This document shows positions 18,481-28,000 of a stretch of DNA of 64,000 bases, one piece after another. A program made the translations under genes and the position numbers. Within the stretch, counting starts at the first letter, position 1. Each line of letters begins with the position of its first letter. The notes beneath the pieces are model-generated. The model did no database searches. It was not told the DNA's origin and was given only the letters and a program-made list of their open reading frames with translations. Location: the NCBI RefSeq assembly GCF_945859825.1, contig NZ_CAMAPC010000005.1, positions 62,001 through 126,000 on the forward strand, read 5' to 3'. The stretch comes from Pseudoalteromonas holothuriae (GTDB lineage: Bacteria > Pseudomonadota > Gammaproteobacteria > Enterobacterales > Alteromonadaceae).

Positions 18481-19397
18481 GATGTTCGCCCCTGCTCTAA
18501 TAATCCAACAAACAACTCTTCTAAGCGATTAGCTTTGTTACGCATACTCAATACCGTATTACCTTGTGCTGTTAACTGAGTGAACACCTCATTTAGCCCC
18601 TGTGACTTGGCAACCTCTACCTCAATGGTATGGTCATCAGCCATGGTAAATTCATAGCCGTCAAGCGTCACCGGCACAATCGGTAATTTAAGGTCTAACA
18701 CAAAGGTTTCTTTATCTAATTTTGCAAGTAAAGCTTTAATGGTGGTGTTTTCAACAATAATACCCTTATCAATAATGGCAATATTTTTACACAATAACTC
18801 TGCCTCTTCGAGGTAGTGAGTGGTTAAAATAATGGTCACACCTTGTTTGTTGATCTCGCGTAAAAACTCCCACATAGAGCGACGCAACTCAATATCAACC
18901 CCAGCTGTTGGTTCATCAAGGATCAGTAGCTTGGGTTCATGCATTAAAGCTCGCGCTATCATCAAACGACGTTTCATACCACCGGATAATGTACGTGCTT
19001 GCTTGTCTTTTTTCTCTAGTAAACCAAGTTGTTTTAAGTATTTTTCTGCGCGTTCATGGGCCAAACCGCGCGGTACACCATAGTAACCAGCTTGATTAAC
19101 TAAAATCTGATTCAGTGTTTCAAACTGACTAAAGTTAAACTCTTGCGGTACTAACCCCAGTTCCGACTTAGCATCTTCCAATGCGGTATCTATGCTATGG
19201 CCAAATACTTCAACTTGTCCTGCGGTTTTATTAACCAAAGAGGCAATAACACCAATAGTGGTCGATTTACCTGCACCATTGGGTCCAAGTAATGCAAAAA
19301 AGTCGCCTTGCTCAACTTGCAAATCAATGCCTTTTACGGCCTCTACGCCGTTTTTATAGACTTTTCGCAAGCCTTGAATATTCAATGCAATTGTCAT
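18477..19397 (-). CDS. yadG: ABC transporter ATP-binding protein (YadG-like)
   Basis: About 306 residues, the partner ATPase of YadH. Walker A is GPNGAGKST (about 39-47), the signature is LSGGMKRR, Walker B is LLILDEPTAGVD and the H-loop is LTTHYLEE. The start at 19397 (MTIALNIQGLRK) matches E. coli YadG and follows GGAG. An ATG at 19415 would overlap ubiX and is less likely. It is in the operon mpl-ubiX-yadG-yadH-trmB-like. Confidence 0.9.
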   Translation of the reverse strand: MTIALNIQGLRKVYKNGVEAVKGIDLQVEQGDFFALLGPNGAGKSTTIGVIASLVNKTAGQVEVFGHSIDTALEDAKSELGLVPQEFNFSQFETLNQILVNQAGYYGVPRGLAHERAEKYLKQLGLLEKKDKQARTLSGGMKRRLMIARALMHEPKLLILDEPTAGVDIELRRSMWEFLREINKQGVTIILTTHYLEEAELLCKNIAIIDKGIIVENTTIKALLAKLDKETFVLDLKLPIVPVTLDGYEFTMADDHTIEVEVAKSQGLNEVFTQLTAQGNTVLSMRNKANRLEELFVGLLEQGRTS

Positions 19398-19398
19398 G

Positions 19399-20022
19399 TT
19401 AATGTTGTTCTCCATAACCCCAACGTTTAGTTAAAGTATGTTCGATATTTAAATGATCTAAAATACGGGCCACCATAAAATCGACCAGATCAGCAATCGA
19501 TGCTGGCTGATGATAAAAACCAGGTGCAGCTGGCATAATGGTCACCCCTAATTGACTCAACTTGAGCATATTCTCAAGATGAATAGAACTAAATGGGGTT
19601 TCTCGTGGCACTAAAATTAGTTGGCCACGTTCTTTTATCACCACATCAGCGGCGCGCTCTAATAAATTATCAGACGCCCCCATGGCAATCGCCGACACAC
19701 TGCCTGCACTACATGGGCACACCACCATTTTTTTAGGCGCTGCCGACCCTGATGCCACAGGACTAAACCAGTTATCTTTACCAAACACTTTAATTTGCTC
19801 AGGTTTGGCGCTAAATAACGTACTCAATTGCTCTGTGGCTTTTTGCTCGTTGCCCGAGAGTTTAATGTTCGACTCAGTATCAAGTACCACTCTAGCGGCA
19901 CTTGAAATAAGTACAAACACTTGATAATTCATGGCCACTAATACTTCTAATAAGCGCAAGCCATAAGGCGCGCCCGATGCACCACTAAAGGCTAATGTGA
20001 TAGCAGGTTTAAACTTATCCAC
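19399..20022 (-). CDS. ubiX: Flavin prenyltransferase UbiX
   Basis: Makes the prenylated FMN cofactor needed by the decarboxylase UbiD in ubiquinone synthesis. At 207 residues it is of usual length. The FMN-binding start [14 protein letters not shown] (residues about 8-21), [13 protein letters not shown], and the [13 protein letters not shown] segment are all conserved. It lies 16 bp after mpl and directly before yadG. Confidence 0.95.
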   Translation of the reverse strand: MDKFKPAITLAFSGASGAPYGLRLLEVLVAMNYQVFVLISSAARVVLDTESNIKLSGNEQKATEQLSTLFSAKPEQIKVFGKDNWFSPVASGSAAPKKMVVCPCSAGSVSAIAMGASDNLLERAADVVIKERGQLILVPRETPFSSIHLENMLKLSQLGVTIMPAAPGFYHQPASIADLVDFMVARILDHLNIEHTLTKRWGYGEQH

Positions 20023-20038
20023 TCATGTTACCTATAAA

Positions 20039-21421
20039 TTAAGACGTTAATTTTTCTTTATGTGCTAGCGCAGTCAGTAACTTCTGATGCAGGCCAGCAA
20101 AGCCACCGTTGCTCATTATCAATACGTGTTGACCCGGCTGCGCTTGTTCACACACACAACAGATAATATCATCAATATTGTTAAAGCATTGTCGTTGTGC
20201 TTTTCGCGCGGCCTCTGCGAGTGACCAACCCAACCCTTCAGGCTCCAATAAGTAAACTTCATCGGCCAGCGATAATGACTCAAGTAAGGTATGTTGATGC
20301 ACGCCCATTTTCATGGTGTTTGAGCGTGGCTCTAAAATTGCTATTACGGGCTCGTTGCCTACTTTGGCTTTTAGCCCCGCTAGTGTTGTTTTTATAGCGC
20401 TAGGGTGATGTGCAAAGTCATCATACACATGCACGCCGTTTACTTCGCCCAATAGCTCCATTCTGCGCTTTGGCGATTTAAACTCTACCAATGCCTCAAT
20501 ACTTATCGAAGGTGCAATGCCCACATGGCGCGCGGCTGCAATGGCCATCATGGCGTTTTTAACGTTATGCTCACCAATTGCTGACCACTTTACCGTACCT
20601 AAAAGTTTTCCAGCTAGATATACTTCAAATTCAGATCCATCATTAACAAGCAACTTATACGTCCAATCGCCATTTAAAGTTTCTTGCAAGCTCCAAAAAC
20701 CACGTTCGAGTACTTCAACTAACGCTTTATCATCAGCAGGATAAATCGCTTTACCTTGGCTGGGTAAGGTTCGCAGTAAATGATGAAATTGCGTTTGAAT
20801 GGCATTTAAATCATTAAAAATATCGGCATGATCAAACTCTAAATTGTTCATAATTAAAGTGCGTGGCAGGTAATGAACAAACTTGCTGCGTTTATCAAAA
20901 AACGCCGTATCGTATTCATCAGCTTCAATAACAAAAAAAGGGGTGTCGGATACGCGAGCTGACACGCCAAAATTTTGTACAATACCACCAATTAAAAACC
21001 CAGGGCGCAACCCTGCATATTCAAGTAACCATGCCAGCATACTGGCTGTGGTGGTTTTGCCATGAGTGCCTGCAACCGCCAACACCCATGCCTCTTGCAA
21101 CACATTATGCTTTAACCATTCTGGCCCTGAAGTATAAGGAATTCGGTGCTCAAGTACATATTCAACACACGGATTACCACGGCTCATCGCGTTACCAATT
21201 ATGACCATATCTGGGGCTGGGTCTAACTGTTTTGGGTCATATCCAGTGGTAAGTTCAATGCCCAAAGACTCTAACTGAGTGCTCATTGGCGGATACACAT
21301 TTTGATCTGAGCCTGTCACTCTATACCCTAAAGATTGAGCAATGGCGGCTATCCCCCCCATAAAAGTGCCACATATGCCTAAAATATGAATGTGTGTTTG
21401 TGCTTGTTGCTGAGTTGCCAT
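20039..21421 (-). CDS. mpl: UDP-N-acetylmuramate:tripeptide ligase (murein recycling)
   Basis: Attaches recycled murein tripeptide (L-Ala-gamma-D-Glu-meso-DAP) to UDP-MurNAc. From the preferred ATG at 21421 it has 460 residues, the usual Mpl length. HIHILGICGTFMGGIA opens the Rossmann domain, AGTHGKTTTASMLAWLL is the ATP-binding loop, and EADEYDTAFFDKRSKF is the Mur-ligase motif. An upstream ATG at 21526 would add 35 residues of unlikely sequence. First gene of the mpl-ubiX-yadGH cluster. Confidence 0.95.
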   Translation of the reverse strand: MATQQQAQTHIHILGICGTFMGGIAAIAQSLGYRVTGSDQNVYPPMSTQLESLGIELTTGYDPKQLDPAPDMVIIGNAMSRGNPCVEYVLEHRIPYTSGPEWLKHNVLQEAWVLAVAGTHGKTTTASMLAWLLEYAGLRPGFLIGGIVQNFGVSARVSDTPFFVIEADEYDTAFFDKRSKFVHYLPRTLIMNNLEFDHADIFNDLNAIQTQFHHLLRTLPSQGKAIYPADDKALVEVLERGFWSLQETLNGDWTYKLLVNDGSEFEVYLAGKLLGTVKWSAIGEHNVKNAMMAIAAARHVGIAPSISIEALVEFKSPKRRMELLGEVNGVHVYDDFAHHPSAIKTTLAGLKAKVGNEPVIAILEPRSNTMKMGVHQHTLLESLSLADEVYLLEPEGLGWSLAEAARKAQRQCFNNIDDIICCVCEQAQPGQHVLIMSNGGFAGLHQKLLTALAHKEKLTS

Positions 21422-21571
21422 GAGAATAACGTGCCTTTTTATTAATTTTACCGCAGTTGGCAAGGTGCCTACTATGCCAAATTTGAGCGCAATAAACCAA
21501 TCATAACAGCCGTGCGCGATAAGCAATAATAACGGCCTTGGCTGAACTTTTAATGAGTATTCAATAGATAA

Positions 21572-21600
21572 AAAAATGCCAGTCGCTGACTGGCATTTTT
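21572..21600. terminator. Bidirectional-looking terminator after pyrE
   Basis: A perfect 13-bp stem (AAAAATGCCAGTC / GACTGGCATTTTT) with a three-base loop. It lies 20 bp after the pyrE stop on the minus strand and before mpl, and T tracts occur on both strands. Confidence 0.9.
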
Positions 21601-21620
21601 AAATACTATAACGAGCTGAT

Positions 21621-22265
21621 TTACGCAACTCCATATTGATCGCGATATGCTTTTACCGCATCTAAGTGCTCAGTCATGCTGCCTTGTTCTTCAAGGTAGG
21701 TGATCAAGTCAGCCAGCTTAACAATAGAAACCACTTCAGTACTAAAGTCACGCTCAACTTCTTGGATGGCAGATAACTCAGCTTTGCCTTTTTCTTGACG
21801 GTCGAGTGCAATTAACACACCGGATAAATCAGCACCCGCAGCCGCAATGATCTCCATAGACTCGCGTATTGCCGTGCCTGCGGTGATCACATCATCAACT
21901 AACATAATACGGCCTTCAAGCGCCGATCCAACTAATGAGCCCCCTTCACCATGCTGCTTTTTCTCTTTGCGGTTAAAGCAATAAGGTACATCTTTGTTGT
22001 AGTGATCGGCCAACGCTACGGCTGTGGTTGTTGCAATTGGAATACCTTTATAAGCTGGGCCAAATAACACGTCATAGTCAATACCCGCATCTTGCAACGC
22101 AGCGGCATAAAAGCGCCCCAAGCGCGCTAAATCGCGACCGGTGTTAAACAAGCCAGCGTTAAAAAAGTAAGGACTAGTACGGCCAGATTTTAAAGTAAAC
22201 TCACCAAATTTAAGTACCTGCTTTTCAAGGGCAAATTCAATAAATTCTTTTTGATATGCTTTCAT
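21621..22265 (-). CDS. pyrE: Orotate phosphoribosyltransferase
   Basis: Converts orotate and PRPP to orotidine monophosphate in pyrimidine synthesis. 214 residues, the usual length. It shows [12 protein letters not shown] near the N-terminus, the loop [12 protein letters not shown], and the PRPP-binding [16 protein letters not shown] (residues about 121-136). It follows rph by 32 bp as in E. coli. The short gap has no attenuator hairpin of the E. coli type. Confidence 0.97.
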   Translation of the reverse strand: MKAYQKEFIEFALEKQVLKFGEFTLKSGRTSPYFFNAGLFNTGRDLARLGRFYAAALQDAGIDYDVLFGPAYKGIPIATTTAVALADHYNKDVPYCFNRKEKKQHGEGGSLVGSALEGRIMLVDDVITAGTAIRESMEIIAAAGADLSGVLIALDRQEKGKAELSAIQEVERDFSTEVVSIVKLADLITYLEEQGSMTEHLDAVKAYRDQYGVA

Positions 22266-22297
22266 GTGCTACCTACTAAAATTTAAACCGACCAAAC

Positions 22298-23011
22298 TTA
22301 TGCTAATGCTTTCTTTTGTAAATCAATGATCTCACGAATTGAGTGCTTCGCTAAACCAAGTAACTCATCTAACTCTTCAAACGAGAACGGTTCACCTTCA
22401 GCAGTGCCTTGCACTTCAATGAGCTTACCTGTTTCAGTCATGATCACGTTCATATCGGTTTCAGCTTCAGAGTCTTCTAAATACTCAAGGTCTGAAATCG
22501 CGGTCCCTTTGTAAACACCCACTGAAATAGCCGCAATCATAAACTTAAGCGGGTTAGTGTTGATCATACCTTTAGCACGCATGTTTGTAAGCGCATCAAC
22601 TAAAGCAACACACGCGCCGCTGATTGAAGCAGTGCGTGTACCACCGTCGGCCTGCAATACATCACAATCAATCGTTACGGTGTTTTCGCCTAACGCTTTT
22701 AAATCAACTGCTGCACGCAATGCACGGGCAATTAAACGTTGAATTTCCATGGTGCGACCGCCTTGCTTACCACGAGCCGCTTCACGGTTATTTCGAGTAT
22801 GCGTTGAACGCGGTAACATACCATATTCAGCGGTGATCCAGCCTTTACCTTGACCTTTCATAAAACGAGGTACACCCGCTTCCACAGTGGCTGTACACAG
22901 TACTTTGGTGTTACCAAACTCTACTAAAACCGAACCTTCGGCATGCATAGTATAGTTACGAGTAAATGTTACCGGTCTAATTTGGTTTGCTGTTCTTTCG
23001 CTTGGACGCAT
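22298..23011 (-). CDS. rph: Ribonuclease PH
   Basis: A phosphorolytic 3' exoribonuclease that trims tRNA precursors. 237 residues, the usual length. [13 protein letters not shown] at the start, [19 protein letters not shown] (residues about 64-82) and [18 protein letters not shown] (about 116-133) are all typical, so the gene appears intact, unlike the frameshifted rph of E. coli K-12. It is divergent from yicC and co-directional with pyrE. Confidence 0.97.
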   Translation of the reverse strand: MRPSERTANQIRPVTFTRNYTMHAEGSVLVEFGNTKVLCTATVEAGVPRFMKGQGKGWITAEYGMLPRSTHTRNNREAARGKQGGRTMEIQRLIARALRAAVDLKALGENTVTIDCDVLQADGGTRTASISGACVALVDALTNMRAKGMINTNPLKFMIAAISVGVYKGTAISDLEYLEDSEAETDMNVIMTETGKLIEVQGTAEGEPFSFEELDELLGLAKHSIREIIDLQKKALA

Positions 23012-23194
23012 CCACGTTCCCCTAAAGTAAAAGTTTTATCTATTATAAAGGCACAACCGATCGGATGCTATGTGTTAACTAAGAAATAGTTGCGGTAAAA
23101 GTTGATTATTTTGGTAATTATTTCCGCTGTCGCCTTGCGTGCTTTATAAGCTATAATGGCGCAGAAAATTCTGTTAATAGATTAGGAACTTTAC

Positions 23195-24055
23195 ATGATC
23201 CATAGTATGACCGCCTACGCACGCCGAGAAGTTAAAGGTGATTGGGGCACTGGAGTTTGGGAAATTCGCTCGGTAAACCAGCGCTACCTAGAAACCTTTA
23301 TCCGCGCACCTGAACAATTTCGAGGTATGGAGCCGGTAGTACGTGAACGTTTGCGCAAACATTTGCAGCGCGGCAAGGTTGAAGTGTATTTAAAGTTTAC
23401 TGCAAACCCTGCACATGTGGGCGAGCTCTCTATTAACGAAACCCTCGCTGAGCAATTAATTAACAGCGCTAAATGGGTGCAAAAACATAGCCAAGGCGAT
23501 ATTAACCCTGTTGATATTTTACGTTGGCCAGGCGTAATGGAAGCGCAAGAAATTGACTTAGACAGCGTTAACACCGAGCTACTGGCTGGTTTTAATGAAC
23601 TTATCGAAGACTTTAAAGCCGCCCGCGCCAGCGAAGGTGAAAACTTAGAGGCAATGATTACTACCCGCCTTGAAGCCATTGTAGAGCAAGTGGCTATTGT
23701 TGAAAGCCATATGCCTGAAGTAAGCAAATGGCAGCGTGAAAAACTCACTACTAAACTTGAAGAACTCAAAGCAGAAATAGACGAAAACCGCCTAGAGCAA
23801 GAGCTTATTTACCTTGCCCAAAAGCAAGATGTAGCCGAAGAGCTAGACCGCTTAAAGTCACACGTAAAAGAAACTCACAAAATCTTAAAAAAAGGCGGCG
23901 CCTGCGGCCGTCGTTTAGACTTTATGATGCAAGAGTTTAACCGCGAGTCAAACACCTTAGCCTCAAAATCAATCAACACCGAGATCACCAATGCCGCCGT
24001 TGAATTGAAAGTATTGATAGAGCAAATGAGAGAGCAAATTCAAAATATCGAATAG
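23195..24055 (+). CDS. yicC: YicC-family endoribonuclease
   Basis: 286 residues with the family N-terminus (MIHSMTAYAR) and C-terminus (MQEFNRESNTLASKS, then LKVLIEQMREQIQNIE). The family has been linked to RNA cleavage and small-RNA turnover in E. coli. Its 3' end is the known chromosomal target of genomic islands mobilised by SXT/R391 elements, and here a broken integrase follows within 350 bp. The reading frame itself is intact. Confidence 0.93.
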   Translation: MIHSMTAYARREVKGDWGTGVWEIRSVNQRYLETFIRAPEQFRGMEPVVRERLRKHLQRGKVEVYLKFTANPAHVGELSINETLAEQLINSAKWVQKHSQGDINPVDILRWPGVMEAQEIDLDSVNTELLAGFNELIEDFKAARASEGENLEAMITTRLEAIVEQVAIVESHMPEVSKWQREKLTTKLEELKAEIDENRLEQELIYLAQKQDVAEELDRLKSHVKETHKILKKGGACGRRLDFMMQEFNRESNTLASKSINTEITNAAVELKVLIEQMREQIQNIE

Positions 24056-24081
24056 TTTTTTTACCCGTCCAAGAATGTCTT

Positions 24082-24118
24082 AAAAGCCCTGTTATTTGCT
24101 TGTAAATACAGGGCTTTT
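24082..24118 (+). terminator. Intrinsic terminator after yicC
   Basis: An 11-bp perfect stem (AAAAGCCCTGT / ACAGGGCTTTT) has its loop region partly paired as well and is followed by TTATTTTT. It lies 27 bp after the yicC stop. Confidence 0.9.
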
Positions 24119-24174
24119 TTATTTTTCCCGTCCAAATCGGTTTGCAGATGTCCGTTACCAGTTGCTGTTTAAGT

Positions 24175-24372
24175 GGAGGGCAAAATGGTGGGCAAAACCT
24201 GTTTTTTTGACTCAATAAGCGAAAAGTCAAGGTATCTGGTGAGCAGATTTTTGCATCTATCTCACCACCGCCTTATGCCATCTCCACTTATCGTGCTGCT
24301 TGCAGATTGTTCAATCACTCAACTATCGAACCAATCGATAAACAAACAGTGGTGGGCAATGGTGAGCAAATT
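24175..24372 (+). repeat. Five direct repeats GGTGRGCAAAWT before the integrase remnant
   Basis: Copies lie at 24175 (GGAGGGCAAAAT), 24187 (GGTGGGCAAAAC), 24238 (GGTGAGCAGATT), 24351 (GGTGGGCAAT) and 24361 (GGTGAGCAAATT), in two tandem pairs and one single. Such repeats beside a tyrosine integrase gene usually are arm-type binding sites of the recombinase. This fits an attachment region downstream of yicC, but the site function is inferred. The remainder of 24119-24406 shows no gene. Confidence 0.55.
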
Positions 24373-24406
24373 TTAAAGATTTCTTAGGAATATAGAGTAA
24401 CAAACG

Positions 24407-25045
24407 ATGGCAAAACTAACCGCAACTCAGGTGCAGTCTTATGCTCGCACCGCAACAGCAAACAAAAAATACAGTGATGGTAATGGCCTATATTTTTGCG
24501 TAAGAAAATCTGGCATGCCGTATTGGATGCTAAGGTATACCAGCCTAAACGGACGACGAGAAGCAACGCTCGGTCAATACCCAAGCATGACCTTAGCAGA
24601 GGCTCGACTTGAATCGTCTAAAATGCAGCTACAACTTCAGCAAGGTGAAGATCCATTAGCAATTCGCGCTATTGAAACCATCCCAGAGATCCAAAATGTC
24701 AGCCAGCTGTTTCAAGACTGGTATTCCAAAGACTTAAGTCGCTGGTTAAAACACCCAAATATGCCCAAACGTGTTTTTACCAAAGAGATTGCACCAGTGA
24801 TTGGTCAACTCCCTATCCAAGCAGTGCGGCCAATAAAATGGGCAAACTTGAACACTTCACCGTACACGATTTGCGCCGTACCTTTCGCAGCCTTGCCGCC
24901 TCCTTAGGCATTACAGGCAACGTGGCCGAACGCTGCCTTAACCATAAGCTAAACATCTACGACCGCCACGATTACTTTGAAGAGCGCCGTATTGCCCACC
25001 AAACCGTAGCTGATGTGGTTGAACCACTGGTGAACTTTGAGCCCA
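24407..25045 (+). pseudogene. Tyrosine integrase with an internal deletion
   Basis: The 5' part (24407 to about 24830) encodes the N-terminal arm-binding (DUF4102) and start of the core-binding domain, with YSDGNGLYFCVRKSG and LGQYPSMTLAEAR. At about 24831-24838 the sequence jumps, in another frame, to the integrase C-terminus: FTVHDLRRTFRSLAASLG with the HxxR box and LNHKLNIYDRHDYFEERR with the likely nucleophile tyrosine. Roughly 190 residues, including the first catalytic arginine, are missing. The protein cannot be an active recombinase. It marks the left end of the island at yicC. Confidence 0.85.
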
Positions 25046-25067
25046 CTTCACAACACATAACAGGAGG

Positions 25068-25801
25068 TAGAGGGTTTGTGCACCGCTGGTGTCTATCCAA
25101 CCCGCACGTTGGCGTACTTGGCTGCTGTAACCGGTTTGTTTGGGCGTAAAGCGGCTTTCGCCATGCTGCTCAATAAAACTGCGTACTTGGCGAATGGCTT
25201 GTTGGTCTTCATTGGCGGCCACACCACCGCGAGCAAGTATCCATTGGTTAAGCTGACTTAAACAGGCGGCTTCGACACTTTGGCTTGGCCAATCGAGTAC
25301 TTTGGCTTGAATGGCTAACAACCCTGCACTGGCCAGTAAGGCAAATTTTTCGGCGACTCGGCGCACGTGGCCGTCTGCTTCGGGTGGCAAGCTAACTAAA
25401 AAACGTTGGCGTACATTTTGGAAAACGGGTCGCACCTGTGCGCCGTGCTGCGTTAAATACCGTAACTAGTCCAAGGCCAAGCAGCCGTAATGTTGACGAC
25501 TTTGCTGTTTTAAGTGATCGGCTAAATCGGCGGCGTTCATATCATGGCTATGGTTAAACACGCCCATTTGCGCTCCGGCATCGGCACTGAGATCAATCAC
25601 GCGCACTTGCTGCCCCGCTTTTACGCGCTTGCCAATACTGGCAAGGTGGCTTTCAAGCGTCACTTCGCCAGTGGATAAAAACACCAAACGCCAACGGGCG
25701 GGTAAGCGCAAAATCCGCTGCTGACGCGCTGGGTGTACTGAGTTTGTGGGTGATTGTGTGGTTGGGTTCATCGTTTTTATTTTTTCCAAAATAAGCCTCA
25801 C
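25068..25801 (-). pseudogene. DUF927-protein fragment with an in-frame stop
   Basis: The minus strand reads RWRLVFLSTGEVTLESHLA, KAGQQVRVIDLSADAG and HYGCLALD, then one TAG at 25466-25468. The same frame then continues with LRYLTQHGAQVRPVF and ends in RSFIEQHGESRF at about 25080. This is the C-terminal half of DUF927 (helicase/primase-like) proteins common in integrative elements. The N-terminal half and the last domain are absent. The single amber codon sits where the family has an aromatic residue. It is probably dead island cargo. Confidence 0.75.
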
Positions 25802-25869
25802 TGATCTGTTAAGCTCAGTTAGGAGTTTGCCCCACTAGTATTAAAGAGTTAAACGGACGCAGTAGGTAG

Positions 25870-26142
25870 ATAAATGCCCAGATCATGCAGCTTTCTGAGG
25901 GTACAGATAGCTACTTGCCCCAGTATTTACATAATGCCCCAAGTGATAAATACCGTGTGAGCAGGGTTGGCGTGTTGCTAAGTGGCGTGAATTAAGGCTT
26001 TGCCCAAACTGCCCCAAAAGTCCAAGGGATGGCGTACCACTTTGAAGTTTCCTTCTCGAAACTCGGTTTCGATGAGCCGTATGCATTGATTGTTGATATG
26101 TCGAGTGTATCGACACACAAAAAATTTATGTCGAAAAAATAG
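25870..26142 (+). pseudogene. Unrecognised coding remnant with in-frame stop before the Fic gene
   Basis: One frame reads about 90 codons (INAQIMQLSEGTDSYLPQY, then YRVSRVGVLLSGV, a TAA at 25993, then GMAYHFEVSFSKLGFDEPY and LIVDMSSVSTHKKF). The amino-acid character looks like real protein, but I do not recognise the family. Its 3' end runs into the operator-like array upstream of the Fic gene. The region 25802-25869 holds nothing I can identify. Confidence 0.35.
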
Positions 26143-26215
26143 TAAAAAATCGACATATAAAATTGATATGTCGATCTAATCGACATAAACTGACCCAATA
26201 GTTCATTTATGTCGA
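26097..26215. promoter_or_regulatory. Array of TATGTCGA inverted repeats upstream of the Fic gene
   Basis: Seven half-sites of TATGTCGA/TCGACATA occur within 120 bp. They form palindromes with 5-base spacers at 26097-26117 and 26167-26187, one with a 15-base spacer (one helical turn more) at 26127-26157, and a single half-site at 26208-26215. The last site ends 20 bp before the Fic ATG. The layout indicates an operator array. The regulator is unknown, but the Fic protein itself has a C-terminal winged-helix-like region. Confidence 0.75.
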
Positions 26216-26235
26216 TATAAACGGGAAATTTAAAC

Positions 26236-27339
26236 ATGATCTGGCAAGCAGAGCAGCCTTACAACCAATTACCCACATTACCGCCAAATCTAAATTCCAT
26301 AGAAACGAAGGCCGTTCTAAAAGCCTGTATTTCTGCACGCGCCGCTGTAGCAGAATTAAAAAAGGCAGGGGAACTCATACCTAACCAAAGCATGCTAATT
26401 AACTTATTGCCTTTGCTGGAAGCAAAAGACAGTTCAGAAATTGAAAATATTGTCACCACTACCGATAAGCTTTTTCAGTATGCGCTAGAAGATAAAGGCG
26501 CTGATAATGCAACAAAGGAAGCTTTACGCTACAGAACAGCGTTATATCAAGGTTATATACAACTTGAAAGAAAGCCGCTTTGCACAGCGACTGCCATTGA
26601 AATATGTAGTACGTTAAAGCACTCTGAAATGGATATTCGTAAAGTACCGGGGACTTTTATAGGCAACCAGACGACTGGAGAAACTATCTATACCCCGCCT
26701 GCGGGAGAGAACGTTATCCGCGACTTGTTAACTAACTGGGAGCGATTTCTTCATGATGACAATGATATAGATCCATTAATAAAGATGGCTGTTAGCCATT
26801 ATCAATTTGAAGCTATACATCCATTTTATGATGGGAATGGTCGAACAGGACGTATTTTGAACGTTTTGTACCTTATTGAATGCGGCCTTTTAACGCTACC
26901 TATTTTGTACTTAAGCCGTTTCATCGTTCATAACAAACAAGACTATTATCGCCTATTGAACCAAGTGACCAAAGATCAGAATTGGGAAGATTGGCTGTTA
27001 TTTATGCTAAAAGGTGTCGAGCAAACTGCCATATGGACTAATGATAAGATCACAGCGATTAGGGCACTTATGGAAAGTACAACCGATTACATAAAAGCAC
27101 AGCTACCTAAAATATATAGCTATGAGCTAGTTCAGCTTATTTTTGAACAACCCTACTGCCGTATCAATAATCTAGTTGAACGTGACATTGCAAAACGCCA
27201 AACTGCTTCAACGTATTTAAAGCAGTTAGCGGATATTGGTGTGCTGCAAGAAATAAATTCCGGTAAGGAAAAATTATTTGTACACCCGCGATTGATGAAG
27301 TTAATGACAAAAGATAGTAATAGTATCAACGCATTTTGA
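26236..27339 (+). CDS. Fic-domain AMP-transferase-type protein (class II)
   Basis: 367 residues. The N-terminal inhibitory helix carries S-x3-E-N (SSEIEN, residues 66-71), which blocks the active site in class II Fic proteins. The catalytic motif [12 protein letters not shown] is complete at residues 195-206. The C-terminus (about 290-367, [19 protein letters not shown]) looks like a winged helix. Fic enzymes usually transfer AMP to target proteins; the target is unknown. No separate antitoxin gene is present, as expected for this class. The start follows GGGA, and upstream sites suggest autoregulation. Confidence 0.9.
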   Translation: MIWQAEQPYNQLPTLPPNLNSIETKAVLKACISARAAVAELKKAGELIPNQSMLINLLPLLEAKDSSEIENIVTTTDKLFQYALEDKGADNATKEALRYRTALYQGYIQLERKPLCTATAIEICSTLKHSEMDIRKVPGTFIGNQTTGETIYTPPAGENVIRDLLTNWERFLHDDNDIDPLIKMAVSHYQFEAIHPFYDGNGRTGRILNVLYLIECGLLTLPILYLSRFIVHNKQDYYRLLNQVTKDQNWEDWLLFMLKGVEQTAIWTNDKITAIRALMESTTDYIKAQLPKIYSYELVQLIFEQPYCRINNLVERDIAKRQTASTYLKQLADIGVLQEINSGKEKLFVHPRLMKLMTKDSNSINAF

Positions 27340-27369
27340 GCGTAAAAAATAGCAAAGCTATATTGACAA

Positions 27370-27462
27370 AAATCGTGCTCGATAAAGCCTTTCAAAACTG
27401 CTATTTTTAGACCCTAACAGCAGCATAAAAACGGTACTGTTTTTCCATTGCTAACCACTAAG
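27370..27462 (+). repeat. Dispersed repeat, copy 1 (partner at 33751-33840)
   Basis: About 90 bp align with 33751-33840 at an estimated 70-75% identity, with shared blocks ATTTTT-GA-CCCTAA and a small hairpin (AAAAAC / GTTTTT here, AAAAC / GTTTT there). It follows the Fic gene and precedes a transposase remnant. It may be a decayed mobile-element end or a shared intergenic terminator element. Confidence 0.5.
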
Positions 27463-27504
27463 ATTTAGTAAAAGCCATAGGCAAGTGGTGGCCGCTTGGT
27501 CGGC

Positions 27505-28000
27505 AAACAGGGTTTCCTGAGGCAATAAAAACTATTTTCCCAGAGACCGAAATTCAATTGTGTATCGTTAATCAAATACGCAATTCAATGAAGTATGTCG
27601 CCTCTAAAAATCAAAAAGCGTTCATGGCTGATTTGAAGCCTGAGTATCGAGCGCCAACAAGGGAGGCAGCAGAGTTAGCGCTTGATGAACTTGAAGCTAA
27701 ATGGGGCAGTTCTTATCCGCTGGTGCTTAATTCCTGGCGTAATAAGTGGCATAATTTATCGGCTTACTTCAAATATCCAGAGCATATCCGCAAGGTCATT
27801 TACACGACGAATGCCGTTGAAGCAGTACATCGTCAATTTAGAAAACTGACGAAAACGAAAAGTGCTTTCCCGAATGAAAATAGCTTGTTGAAGCTGCTTT
27901 ATGCTGGCATATTAAACGCCACCGAGAAATGGACAATGCCAATACACAATTGGAGCCTTTGTTTATCTCAGTTAGCGATTTATTTTGAAGGACGTTTCTT
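27505..28000 (+). pseudogene. IS256-family transposase, C-terminal fragment
   Basis: The frame reads GFPEAIKTIFPETEIQLC, IVNQIRNSMKYVASKNQ, YPEHIRKVIYTTNAVEAVHR and FPNENSLLKLLYAGI, which is the C-terminal third of mutator-type (IS256) transposases. The N-terminal two thirds are missing, and no start codon fits. No terminal inverted repeat was recognised. The 3' end fuses to minus-strand coding sequence near 28000, so this is a non-mobile relic. Confidence 0.85.

Noticed and set aside
22266..22297. pyrE attenuator in the rph-pyrE gap
   Set aside because: The gap is 32 bp and shows no hairpin with a T tract.
25883..26237. Minus-strand ORFs upstream of the Fic gene
   Set aside because: They are opposite a better plus-strand coding remnant and the operator array, and their residues look like random frame translation.
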